DNA of 38,935 nucleotides from Candidatus Aenigmatarchaeota archaeon (GTDB lineage Archaea > Aenigmatarchaeota > Aenigmatarchaeia > GW2011-AR5), in contig JAGVVU010000013.1 in the NCBI GenBank assembly GCA_018304605.1, positions 1 through 38,935 on the forward strand, in the 5' to 3' direction. The translations under genes and the position numbers were made by a program. This document shows positions 27,838-36,874 of this stretch, one piece after another. The stretch's first letter is position 1, and each line of letters starts with the position of its first letter. Below the pieces are notes generated by a model. That model ran no database searches. It was not told the DNA's origin and saw only the letters and a list, made by a program, of their open reading frames with translations.

Positions 27838-29838
27838 ATGGTAACGGCGTATCCGCAGGCAATAGCAAGAGACAGGACAGATATCAATCTGATATCCACT
27901 TCCCCCTATGTCAAGGACTATACTGACGAACGGAAAAAAGCGCTCGTCGGACTCCTGCCCGAAGGCGACGTGAAGGTTCTCAAATTCAACCAATCGCTCT
28001 GCCCCGGATGCGTGGACGACGAAAGATGGGACACGATGAAGATCGACTGCATCGTATACGTAAAGGACAACAAGGTATGGATGACCAAAAACTGCAGCAT
28101 GCACGGCGCCGTGACAGAGGTCTACTGGTCTGACTATGACATGTACAAGAAGGCCGAGAAGTTCCAGGACCCAGGCATCAAGATACTCAATCCTAACATA
28201 GACAAGAGCGAGTTCGAGATAAACTGCCCCACCGATTGCGGGCTTTGCGTCGAGCACGAATCACATACAGGCTTGGGCAACGTAGTGCTGACGAACAGGT
28301 GCGACCTTACATGCTGGTACTGCTTCTTCTATGCGAAAGAGGGAGAGCCGATATACGAGCCTACTCTTGACCAGATAAAATTCATGCTAAAGCGAATGAG
28401 GGACGAGAAGCCAGTAGGCGCCAACGCGGTGCAGCTCACGGGCGGCGAACCTACGCTGCGTGAGGACCTGATTGACATAATAAAAGCAGGAAAAGAGATT
28501 GGTTACGACCACATTCAGTTAAACACCAACGGCATAAACCTTTCAAGATCTTTGGAGCTTTGCCAGAACATAAAAAATGCTGGCAGTCACGTGCTCTACA
28601 TGTCTTTTGATGGCATGTCGCCTGAAACCAACCCGAAGAACTACTGGGAAGCGCAAGGGGCAATTGCCAATTGCAGCAAGGCGGGACTCGGAGTAGTTCT
28701 TGTACCGACCGTTATCGGAGGCGTGAATGACCATGAATTGGGAGATATAATCAGATTCGGATTCGGAAATATTGATACAGTTCGTTCTGTGAACTTCCAG
28801 CCTGTTTCCTTGGTTGGAAGGATGCCGGACAAATTGCGACGCAAACAGAGAATAACAATACCGGGCGCGATCAAGAAGATAGAGGAGCAGACGGACGGAC
28901 AGGTCGGCCGCGAGCACTGGTTCCCTGTGCCTTGCGCAAAACAAGTCACTGATTTTGTCGAGGCAATGAAGGAAGAGCCTAAATATCGACTGTCTATTCA
29001 CTTTGCCTGCGGAATGGCAACATATGTATTCAAGGACGGCGACAGAATGGTTGCCCTACCTGAGTTCTTTGACATAGAAGGGTTCTTCGAATACCTTGGC
29101 GAACTCACGCGCGAGCTAAACAGCAGCAAGCACAAGTCGCTCCGCAAGCCGTGGGTAGTGATGAAGCTGATGAAGAACATCAGCAAGTACGTCAACGAGG
29201 AAAAGAAGCCAAAAGACCTCAAATTCGTGAGGATGCTCACAGGCGCGGTAAGCGGTACGAACTATCATGGACTGGCGGATTTCCACAAGAATTCGCTGTT
29301 CGTGGGAATGATGCACTTCCAGGATCCTTACAACTGGGACATAGACCGCATACATAAGTGCGACATTCACTACGCGACACCGGACGGGCGCGTGCTACCG
29401 TTCTGCACATTCAACGTGATACCTGCCCTGTACAGGGACAAGGTGCAGAGAAAATTCTCAATCCCGTCAGATGAATGGGAAAGGAGAACAGGGAAGAAGC
29501 TCGTCGACGACAAGCACCACAGACGTCTCACTAAAGAACAGATGATGGCAATCAAAAATAATTTCGACCAGTTCAGGAAATACAAGGAGAAACGCAAGAT
29601 GTGGACCGACTGGGGCGAAGAATCTCTAGAGACGCCTTTGGCGTCGGGCATTCCGGCAGTTGCACAAATTCAGGCAACCCACAGCAACGATTTTGTGCCT
29701 CTCGGCGCAATCGGCGCGGCTGTCCTAGGAACACTTCCCAAAACAAAGCCGACGATGGAAAACCCGGCGGGAAGCTTCTCAGGCGGCGGATGCTGTTCCT
29801 CAGGCAAGGAAGAGAGCGGCGGCTGTGGCTGCCATTAA
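27838..29838 (+). CDS. tes: radical SAM protein, tetraether lipid synthase (Tes/MJ0619)-like
   Basis: SLCPGC rubredoxin-like N-terminus, NCPTDCGLCVEHESHTGL, radical SAM CDLTCWYC, QLTGGEPTLRED, CGMATYVF. Confidence 0.8.
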   Translation: MVTAYPQAIARDRTDINLISTSPYVKDYTDERKKALVGLLPEGDVKVLKFNQSLCPGCVDDERWDTMKIDCIVYVKDNKVWMTKNCSMHGAVTEVYWSDYDMYKKAEKFQDPGIKILNPNIDKSEFEINCPTDCGLCVEHESHTGLGNVVLTNRCDLTCWYCFFYAKEGEPIYEPTLDQIKFMLKRMRDEKPVGANAVQLTGGEPTLREDLIDIIKAGKEIGYDHIQLNTNGINLSRSLELCQNIKNAGSHVLYMSFDGMSPETNPKNYWEAQGAIANCSKAGLGVVLVPTVIGGVNDHELGDIIRFGFGNIDTVRSVNFQPVSLVGRMPDKLRRKQRITIPGAIKKIEEQTDGQVGREHWFPVPCAKQVTDFVEAMKEEPKYRLSIHFACGMATYVFKDGDRMVALPEFFDIEGFFEYLGELTRELNSSKHKSLRKPWVVMKLMKNISKYVNEEKKPKDLKFVRMLTGAVSGTNYHGLADFHKNSLFVGMMHFQDPYNWDIDRIHKCDIHYATPDGRVLPFCTFNVIPALYRDKVQRKFSIPSDEWERRTGKKLVDDKHHRRLTKEQMMAIKNNFDQFRKYKEKRKMWTDWGEESLETPLASGIPAVAQIQATHSNDFVPLGAIGAAVLGTLPKTKPTMENPAGSFSGGGCCSSGKEESGGCGCH

Positions 29839-29920
29839 CCCTTTTCTTTCCAAAGAAAGAAAACCGTTAGCGGAAAAGAAAGATATTATCATAATGGTGG
29901 CTCACTGGCGTTCGCTGAAA
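29836..29920 (+). repeat. 3'-end repeat element, copy A
   Basis: TAACCCTTTTCTTTCCAAAGAAAGAAAACCGTTAGCGGAAAAGAAAGATATTAT...GGCTCACTGGCGTTCGC. Confidence 0.8.
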
Positions 29921-29957
29921 GATTTCTTTTTAATAATTTCAGGCTTTAGTTTCGCTT

Positions 29958-30269
29958 ATGAAAGGATTATTCGGAATGGGAAAGAAAGAGCAGAAAGAAC
30001 CCAAGCCTGCTGACGGCAAATGGCTTGTGCAATATGACAAAAAAGGATGCATTGGAGCAGCTACCTGCGAAGCCGTTTACCCGGAAAGATGGAACGTCCA
30101 AGGAAGCGGAAAGGCCGAACTGAAGGGCTCAAAATCCAGCGACGGCATCACTTTATTCGAGCTCCAGATCGGGCAGGACGAATTCGACAAGATGAAGGCA
30201 GCTGCCGAGGGCTGCCCAAAGAACGTCATACACATAATCAACAAGGAAACAGGCGAGAAAATAATATGA
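29958..30269 (+). CDS. ferredoxin with CxxAxxC motif (likely [3Fe-4S])
   Basis: GCIGAATCEAV...AAEGCPKNVIHI. Confidence 0.8.
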   Translation: MKGLFGMGKKEQKEPKPADGKWLVQYDKKGCIGAATCEAVYPERWNVQGSGKAELKGSKSSDGITLFELQIGQDEFDKMKAAAEGCPKNVIHIINKETGEKII

Positions 30270-30565
30270 CGACGCTGGAAATCGTGCAATTCAGGCTGAA
30301 AAGCGAGACAGATGAAAAGGATTTCATATCAGCAGCTGAGGAACTGCAAAAAGAATTTCTTGGAAAGGCTGCAGGTTTCATAGACAGGGCGCTTGCGAGA
30401 ACGGAAGACGGAAATTGGATGGATGTCCTTCACTGGGAAACGCCGGAGGATGCGCAGCGGGTTGCGAAAGATTTCCTTAATCACGCAAGCGCTAGGCGCT
30501 ATGAAGATATGATAGATTTGGAAACAGCGAAGATGACAGATTCGTCTGTAGTGAGAAAGTTTTAA
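30266..30565 (+). CDS. small ferredoxin-fold (ABM/Dabb-like) protein, start overlaps upstream stop
   Basis: MTTLEIVQFRLKSETDEKDFISAAEEL...; ATGA overlap. Confidence 0.55.
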   Translation: MTTLEIVQFRLKSETDEKDFISAAEELQKEFLGKAAGFIDRALARTEDGNWMDVLHWETPEDAQRVAKDFLNHASARRYEDMIDLETAKMTDSSVVRKF

Positions 30566-30590
30566 ATGCATTGGATTGGTTAGTGATGCT

Positions 30591-31166
30591 ATGGAAACCC
30601 AGACACAGTCAATTACAAAAGACATGACGATGGGGGAGATAATAGAAAAATTCCCGTTCGCGTCAGAGGTCATGCTCTCCTATGGACTGCACTGCGTCGG
30701 ATGCCATGTCAATCCATACGAGAGCCTTGAGAACGGGGCACTCGGGCACGGGATGAGCGACGAAGAAGTAAATTCCATGCTTCAGGAGCTCAACGACCTC
30801 GTCAAGACGCATGCAGGCAAGGCAGAGGCACTTCCGAAAGATGCAAAGATCACAATCACAGAGTTCGCGGCAAGGAAGATAAACGAGATAATGAAAACCC
30901 AGCACAAGGATGGGTATGGATTGCGCGTTGAGGTGGCGCGCGGCGGCTGCGCGGGCTACACGTACAACATGGATTTTGAAAAAACCCACAGCGACGATGA
31001 TTTTGTCTTCGAGGAGCACGGCGTGAGGATGTTTGTAACGCCGAAAAGCATGGAATTCCTGAACGGCACTCAGATAGACTATACGGAAGGGCTCCAGGGC
31101 GCGGGATTCAAGCTCAACAATCCGAACGTGAAATCATCCTGCGGATGCGGGAAGTCAGTACATTAA
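30591..31166 (+). CDS. DUF1858 - A-type Fe-S carrier (IscA/HesB) fusion
   Basis: MTMGEIIEKFPFASEVMLSYGLHCVGCHV + ITITEFAARKINEIM...GGCAGYTYNMDFE...SSCGCGKS. Confidence 0.9.
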   Translation: METQTQSITKDMTMGEIIEKFPFASEVMLSYGLHCVGCHVNPYESLENGALGHGMSDEEVNSMLQELNDLVKTHAGKAEALPKDAKITITEFAARKINEIMKTQHKDGYGLRVEVARGGCAGYTYNMDFEKTHSDDDFVFEEHGVRMFVTPKSMEFLNGTQIDYTEGLQGAGFKLNNPNVKSSCGCGKSVH

Positions 31167-31224
31167 GCTCCTTTTTCTTGTAAGAAAAAGTAGCTTGCAG
31201 TCAAAAAGAACTATTATTATTCTT

Positions 31225-31485
31225 ATGGCGAAATACAAGGTCACATACGACCGCGACGGATGCATCTCTGCGGCAGCATGCGTCGGCGTCAATGCAAAAT
31301 GGTGGGCGCTCGACGCTGCGGACGGGCGGGCTAACCTGCTCAACGCCGAGAAGAATCCGGAGACGGGGCTTTTTGAAGTAATAATCGAAGAGGACGAACT
31401 GCAGGCGATGAAAGCTGCCGCGGAAGTGTGCCCTGTGCTCATCATACACATCTACAACGCCGAAACAGGCGAACAGGTTTTCTGA
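31225..31485 (+). CDS. ferredoxin with CxxAxxC motif (likely [3Fe-4S])
   Basis: GCISAAACVGV...AAEVCPVLIIHI. Confidence 0.8.
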   Translation: MAKYKVTYDRDGCISAAACVGVNAKWWALDAADGRANLLNAEKNPETGLFEVIIEEDELQAMKAAAEVCPVLIIHIYNAETGEQVF

Positions 31486-31555
31486 TTTCGCCGTTTTTCT
31501 GACGGATTTTTCATGCAGTTGCAAGCTTTAAAAACCGTAATGGAATCGTATAACT

Positions 31556-32155
31556 ATGAAACTACTGGCCGCAGGAGATCTGCACGACGACCATGAAGGC
31601 GTCAGGAAGCTGGCTGAAGAGGCAGAGAAGGAAGGAGTAGACCTGGTAGTGATAAACGGAGATATATCCAACTTCGGCGACCTCGCGAAAGGAATGATAA
31701 AACCGTTTCTTGATAGAAACAAAAAGGTCGCATTCGTTGCGGGGAATCACGATGTGCCGGGCATAACAGAGGTCCTCAAGGAAAAATATGATATTCTTGA
31801 CATACAGAACAAATCAATCATCTACGACGGCGTCGGCATCTTCGGGTGCGGCGGCGCGAACATACTCCACATGAATTTCACTTCTGACGACGACATGTTC
31901 ACTTACCTGAGCAACGGATTTCGCTACGTGAAGGCAGCAAAGAAAAAAATAATGGTGACCCACATACACCCGAAGGGCAGCATGATAGAAAAGTTCTCCT
32001 TTCCTGGCAGCGAAGCAGTGACGCGGGCAATATACGAACTGAGGCCGGACATACACATATGCGGGCACATCCATGAGATGGAAGGATTCGAGGAAAGGAT
32101 GGGCAACACACGAGTGATATGCGTCGGCTCCCGCGGGAAGATTATTGAAGTATGA
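31556..32155 (+). CDS. metallophosphoesterase
   Basis: GDLHDDHEG, NGDISNFGD, AGNHD, VTHIHPKG, CGHIHE. Confidence 0.9.
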   Translation: MKLLAAGDLHDDHEGVRKLAEEAEKEGVDLVVINGDISNFGDLAKGMIKPFLDRNKKVAFVAGNHDVPGITEVLKEKYDILDIQNKSIIYDGVGIFGCGGANILHMNFTSDDDMFTYLSNGFRYVKAAKKKIMVTHIHPKGSMIEKFSFPGSEAVTRAIYELRPDIHICGHIHEMEGFEERMGNTRVICVGSRGKIIEV

Positions 32156-32211
32156 GGAGTTTTTGAACATCCTTCGGCGTTAGAATCAATTCTTCAAATG
32201 ACAGGACAAAT

Positions 32212-32385
32212 TTACCTGCGTATTAAATTATGCTTCTTCATCCTTTCTGACAGAACGCCCAGAGATTTCAGGTATTCCATCAGTGCAATTCTCGATACTT
32301 CCGACTCCTTCATGTCAAGCTTTTCGCATACGCCCTTGAGGATTAAGTGCGTACGCTCCGGAAGCTTATATCTTATGTAACCCAT
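32212..32385 (-). CDS. 57-aa ribbon-helix-helix-like DNA-binding protein (not in ORF track)
   Basis: MGYIRYKLPERTHLILKGVCEKLDMKESEVSRIALMEYLKSLGVLSERMKKHNLIRR*. Confidence 0.6.
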   Translation of the reverse strand: MGYIRYKLPERTHLILKGVCEKLDMKESEVSRIALMEYLKSLGVLSERMKKHNLIRR

Positions 32386-32496
32386 ATAGACATCATCTAT
32401 GCATTATAGTGTATTGATAAAGTAATTAAATTAGGACGGAAAAGAATTTAAATGTCCCTTTCTCATTATAGAGATATTCTGACCCATTGTGATACC

Positions 32497-34290
32497 ATGA
32501 GCAAGATAGTCAATAAATTCTCCTGGAAAATCGGCGGCGAAGCAGGAGACGGCATACTCAATGCAGGGCTTCAGATGTTCGCAAAGACGTGCCTGCGCGG
32601 CGGGCTGGAAGTTTTCTCAACATCAGAATATCCCTCTCTTATACGCGGCGGGCACAATAGCTTAGACGTGCGCGTGGAGGACGCGGAAATATTCTCCCAT
32701 GTCAAGGGGATAAACCTTCTTGTGGCGATGAACAAGGACACGATAGACAAGCACAAACACAAATTGAGCGACCATGCAGGCGTGATATATGACGGTGACT
32801 ATACAAAATTGGACCCTTCGGAAATCGAGAATTCAACAATAAGATTATATTCTGTGCCGCTCTTCAAGATCGCCAATGAGAACGGCGGAAAGATAATGAG
32901 AAACACCGTGGCGCTGGGCGCTACCATGGCCCTGCTGGATTTCGACATGGAAATATTCAATGGTGTCATATCTGATAACTTCGGAAAAAAGAAAGGAGCT
33001 GCGATAGTCGAAGCGAACATCAAGGCTGCCAAGGCAGGATATGACTACATCAAGAATAATTTTCCCGATGACTTCAAATTCAGACTTGAGAAACAGGCAC
33101 GAAAAAACAATATGTTCATGTCGGGAAACGAGGCGATAACAGCTGGCATGGTCAAGGCCGGCTGCAAATTTTACGCGGCATATCCGATGACACCTGCGTC
33201 CTCGCTGCTGAGCAACATGGCTGCACTTGAAAGGCAGTTCAATCTCGTCGTCAAACACACGGAAGATGAGATAGCTGCGATAAACATGGCAATCGGCGCA
33301 AGCTATGCGGGGGTACGCGCCGCAACAGGAACATCCGGTGGCGGATTTGCACTGATGGCAGAAGGATTCGGGATGGCCGCCCAAATGGAAGTACCTTTGG
33401 TGGTTATAGAAGCCCAAAGACCCGGGCCTGGAACAGGCATGGCAACACATTCGGGGCAAGGCGATCTACGCTTCATGCTTCATGCTTCAACAGATGAATT
33501 TCCCCGCGTTGTAATCGCGCCTGGCGACGTTGAGGAGTGCTTCTACAGGACAATAGACGCATTCAATATCGCAGAGAAATACCAGATGCCCGTGATCGTG
33601 CTCACGGACAAATTCCTTGGTGAGAGCTTCTGGACAATCAAGGAATTCGAGACAAAGAATATAGTCATAGACAGGGGGCTTCTACTGAAGGAAGTGCCTT
33701 CTGACTACAAGAGATATAAGATAACAGAGAATGGCGTCTCGCCGCGCGCAGTTCCCGGGCAGAAAAACGGCATGCATGTCGCAAGCAGCTATGAGCATGA
33801 CGAGGAGGGCAATGAGCGCGAGGAAGAGGAAGTGCGCGTGATGATGCACAACAAGAGATTCAAAAAATTCGACACGTTTGCGAAGACTCTGGACGACCCT
33901 GTCCTCGAGGGAAACCCTGACGCTGAAATGACAATAATTTCATGGGGTTCGACAAAAGGCCCCATCAGGGAAGCGATGAAGCTGCTGAAAGAAGACGGAA
34001 TAAGCACCAACTTCCTCCAAGTGGTTTTCATAAGCCCGCTGCCTTCCAAGCGCATCGCGGAAATAATCAACGATTCCAAGGCTACGGTAATTATCGAGAA
34101 CAACAAGACAGCGCAACTCGCCGGCGTTATAAAAGAGCAGACGGGGCTGGATATCGACCACAAGATACTCAAATACGACGGGCGGCCGTTTTCGCCGCAG
34201 GACATTTATGCAGGGATAAAGGAGCTGCTCAACACGACCGAGCTGAAGGAGATCGTGTTCAGCAAGCACGGTATTATAGAAGCATGGTGA
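32497..34290 (+). CDS. korA: 2-oxoacid:ferredoxin oxidoreductase alpha subunit (gamma-alpha fusion)
   Basis: WKIGGEAGDGILNAG...SEYPSLIRGGHN; GNEAITAGMVKAGCKFYAAYPMTPAS; GTSGGGFALMAEGFGMAAQMEVP. Confidence 0.93.
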   Translation: MSKIVNKFSWKIGGEAGDGILNAGLQMFAKTCLRGGLEVFSTSEYPSLIRGGHNSLDVRVEDAEIFSHVKGINLLVAMNKDTIDKHKHKLSDHAGVIYDGDYTKLDPSEIENSTIRLYSVPLFKIANENGGKIMRNTVALGATMALLDFDMEIFNGVISDNFGKKKGAAIVEANIKAAKAGYDYIKNNFPDDFKFRLEKQARKNNMFMSGNEAITAGMVKAGCKFYAAYPMTPASSLLSNMAALERQFNLVVKHTEDEIAAINMAIGASYAGVRAATGTSGGGFALMAEGFGMAAQMEVPLVVIEAQRPGPGTGMATHSGQGDLRFMLHASTDEFPRVVIAPGDVEECFYRTIDAFNIAEKYQMPVIVLTDKFLGESFWTIKEFETKNIVIDRGLLLKEVPSDYKRYKITENGVSPRAVPGQKNGMHVASSYEHDEEGNEREEEEVRVMMHNKRFKKFDTFAKTLDDPVLEGNPDAEMTIISWGSTKGPIREAMKLLKEDGISTNFLQVVFISPLPSKRIAEIINDSKATVIIENNKTAQLAGVIKEQTGLDIDHKILKYDGRPFSPQDIYAGIKELLNTTELKEIVFSKHGIIEAW

Positions 34291-34296
34291 TTTTTA

Positions 34297-34461
34297 GTGG
34301 ACAAAGAATACGAGGGCAGGGTATTGAGCAACTGGGGCGTAGGAATAAAACACACCAGGACCGTTTATCAGCGAACTTGCCTGAGCCAGAGACCTTATTT
34401 AGAAGGAGGCTTGAGCCACGAAGAACGACGCAAGGAGAATTGGCAGGTATCGCAGTTATAG
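34297..34461 (+). CDS. 54-aa micro-ORF between OFOR alpha and beta
   Basis: GTG start; stop immediately precedes beta GTG/ATG start. Confidence 0.35.
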   Translation: MDKEYEGRVLSNWGVGIKHTRTVYQRTCLSQRPYLEGGLSHEERRKENWQVSQL

Positions 34462-35328
34462 GTGAAAAAAATGGCAACAATCGCGGAGCTGACAACAAAA
34501 CAGGCGCCTACATGGTGTCCAGGATGCGGTGACTTCACTATACTCAGCACCATCAAGAACGCGATCGCCGAGCTTCAGCTGGAGCAGCACAATACGGTGC
34601 TCGTTTCTGGCATCGGCTGCGGCTCGAAGACACCTCACTTCGTCAGGACATACGGGTTTGAAGGGCTCCATGGGCGGGGGCTTGCGGTTGCCAGCGGAAT
34701 AAAACTGGCCAACAACAAGCTGAATGTGATTGAAGTTTCCGGCGACGGCGACACTTACGGCATCGGCGGCAACCATTTCATGCATTCAATGAGGCGCAAC
34801 CTGGACATGACACTTATCGTGCAGGACAATGAAGTGTACGGACTTACGAAGGGACAGACATCGCCGACAAGCGAGAAGGGCTTCAAATCGAATTCGACTC
34901 CGAGCGGCGTTCTTGAGGATCCCGTCAACCCGATAACATGGGCAATAGCGGCGGGCGCCACATACGTCGCCCGCGGATACGCAATGGACATAATGCACCT
35001 GAAGAAACTGATTGCTGAGGGCATGCGCCACAAGGGGTTCGCACTGATAGACGTATTCCAGCCGTGCACGACTTACAACAAAGTGCAAACGGCCGACTGG
35101 TACAAGCAGAGGATATTCAAGCTGGAAGAAACAGGATATGAGACCACTGACAAGATGGCTGCCATTCAAATGGGCCAAATGTGGGGAGACAAAATCCCGA
35201 TAGGTCTCTTCTACCAGGAGAGCAAACCGACGTATGAGGATGGCACGCCGCAAATCGCATCTACACCGCTTGCAAACCAGGACATCAGCAACATAGACAT
35301 ATCCCAGCTGCTGGCCAAATTTAAGTAA
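34462..35328 (+). CDS. korB: 2-oxoacid:ferredoxin oxidoreductase beta subunit
   Basis: PTWCPGCGDFTILSTI, SGIGCGSKTPHF, GDGDTYGIGGNHF. Confidence 0.95.
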   Translation: MKKMATIAELTTKQAPTWCPGCGDFTILSTIKNAIAELQLEQHNTVLVSGIGCGSKTPHFVRTYGFEGLHGRGLAVASGIKLANNKLNVIEVSGDGDTYGIGGNHFMHSMRRNLDMTLIVQDNEVYGLTKGQTSPTSEKGFKSNSTPSGVLEDPVNPITWAIAAGATYVARGYAMDIMHLKKLIAEGMRHKGFALIDVFQPCTTYNKVQTADWYKQRIFKLEETGYETTDKMAAIQMGQMWGDKIPIGLFYQESKPTYEDGTPQIASTPLANQDISNIDISQLLAKFK

Positions 35329-35410
35329 CCTTTTCTTTCCAAAGAAAGAAAACCGTTAGCGGGAAAGAAAGATATTATATTTTCCGGCTCACTGGCGCTC
35401 GCGCTTTCTC
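35326..35410 (+). repeat. 3'-end repeat element, copy B
   Basis: TAACCTTTTCTTTCCAAAGAAAGAAAACCGTTAGCGGGAAAGAAAGATATTAT...GGCTCACTGGCGCTCGC. Confidence 0.8.
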
Positions 35411-35449
35411 CAAGCTTACTTTTAATACATTCAATTCTGAGTTGATTGA

Positions 35450-35914
35450 ATGGAATTGAACATAAAACGGACAGCGAAAGTCATAGGTGAGATATCGCTC
35501 AAGGACCTCGGGTCATACGGCAGCTTCATATTCTATATCGTCATAGCGGCATTGTTCCTGCTAATTGGCGATTATACAATCTTCTACACTCTTATCGTTT
35601 CGCTTGCAGCCGTAACAGCGGTCGTCATGTTCTTCCGCCTTTCTTATAACAAGCCCCGGCCGGGAATGAAAAAAAGGAGATACAATCTGATTTACGAAGC
35701 AGTGGACAACTCATCTTTTCCAAGCATACATGCGGCGAGGTCCGTGATGATATCGATTGCGATATATGCAAAAGCCCCGGCAACCTTCCCGCTACTGGCG
35801 CTGATGGTGCTTGCAGTTTGCGCATCCCGCATATATTTCAGGCGACACGACATCATCGACATTTTCGCAGGTTTAATCCTTGGATTTATCCTGGGCTTTC
35901 TATTCTTTTTATAG
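35450..35914 (+). CDS. PAP2-superfamily membrane phosphatase
   Basis: YNKPRPG, SFPSIHAARS, SRIYFRRHDIID. Confidence 0.85.
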   Translation: MELNIKRTAKVIGEISLKDLGSYGSFIFYIVIAALFLLIGDYTIFYTLIVSLAAVTAVVMFFRLSYNKPRPGMKKRRYNLIYEAVDNSSFPSIHAARSVMISIAIYAKAPATFPLLALMVLAVCASRIYFRRHDIIDIFAGLILGFILGFLFFL

Positions 35915-35936
35915 GTTTGGAGCAAATCTGATTTGC

Positions 35937-36770
35937 ATGAAAGTCGAACTGCATTCTCACACTCACTACTCGCGAGGCAAAAAGGTGCTCTATGACGGGG
36001 TAGAATCGCCTGAGGCGATGGTCCGCAGGGCCAAAGAGCTGGGATTAGGGGCGCTCGCAGTAACAGACCACAATACTGTACTTGGCCACAAGGAAGCAAT
36101 AACGGCGGGGAAGAAACACGGGATCCTCATAATACCAGGCGAAGAAGTAAGCAGCACGGACGGTCACACGCTTGCGCTCGGGATACAGGAAACAATACGG
36201 CCCGGCTTGCCTGTAAAGGAGACCGTCGACCTGATACATGCGCAGGGAGGAGTCGCGATTGCCGTGCACCCATTTGACATAAAACACGACGGTCTCAGGG
36301 AGGAGGCAAGGGCGTGCGACGCAATAGAAATCTTCAACGGCAACAATCTTGACCGGATATCCAACATACGGGCCCGCAATTTTGCTGCAAAGAACAAAAT
36401 GATAATGGTCGCAGGCAGCGATGCGCATACAATCGCGATGCTTGGACTCGGAATAATAAATACGAGTGCGACGGATGTTGACGGGATAATAAAATCAATA
36501 AAGAGAGGCGCCATATACCCTGAATATACTTACCCTTCTGTGAAATTGCTGAAGGATTATGCCGTGACGAGACTTAAAATGTCCTACAGCCATACATGGA
36601 ATTACATGGAAGAAAACTATAGCCCCGCGAAAAAATTCTTCGGCAAGAGAATGCTCAGCCTTGTCAACAAGAGCCCCGGCAGCATTGACAGATTCTTCAG
36701 CGCCCTTGCGTACACGGCTTTCGCCTGCACCGTGACATACAGCTTCTGGCGAAACAACATAAGGAATTAG
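35937..36770 (+). CDS. PHP-domain phosphoesterase
   Basis: ELHSHTHYSRG, VTDHNT, IPGEEVSS, VAGSDAHT. Confidence 0.9.
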   Translation: MKVELHSHTHYSRGKKVLYDGVESPEAMVRRAKELGLGALAVTDHNTVLGHKEAITAGKKHGILIIPGEEVSSTDGHTLALGIQETIRPGLPVKETVDLIHAQGGVAIAVHPFDIKHDGLREEARACDAIEIFNGNNLDRISNIRARNFAAKNKMIMVAGSDAHTIAMLGLGIINTSATDVDGIIKSIKRGAIYPEYTYPSVKLLKDYAVTRLKMSYSHTWNYMEENYSPAKKFFGKRMLSLVNKSPGSIDRFFSALAYTAFACTVTYSFWRNNIRN

Positions 36771-36874
36771 CGGGCTCCGACGCCTGCATGCTCCAGATGT
36801 GCCCTAAGCTTATGTTTTTTTCTAAAAAACGAAAATATTTATATGAGGCGCGCACAATATTGACCTAGAACAAA

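Noticed and set aside
33942-34532. 196-aa plus-strand ORF across the korA/korB junction
   Set aside because: Out of frame with both well-supported OFOR subunits; arginine/glutamine-rich shadow translation
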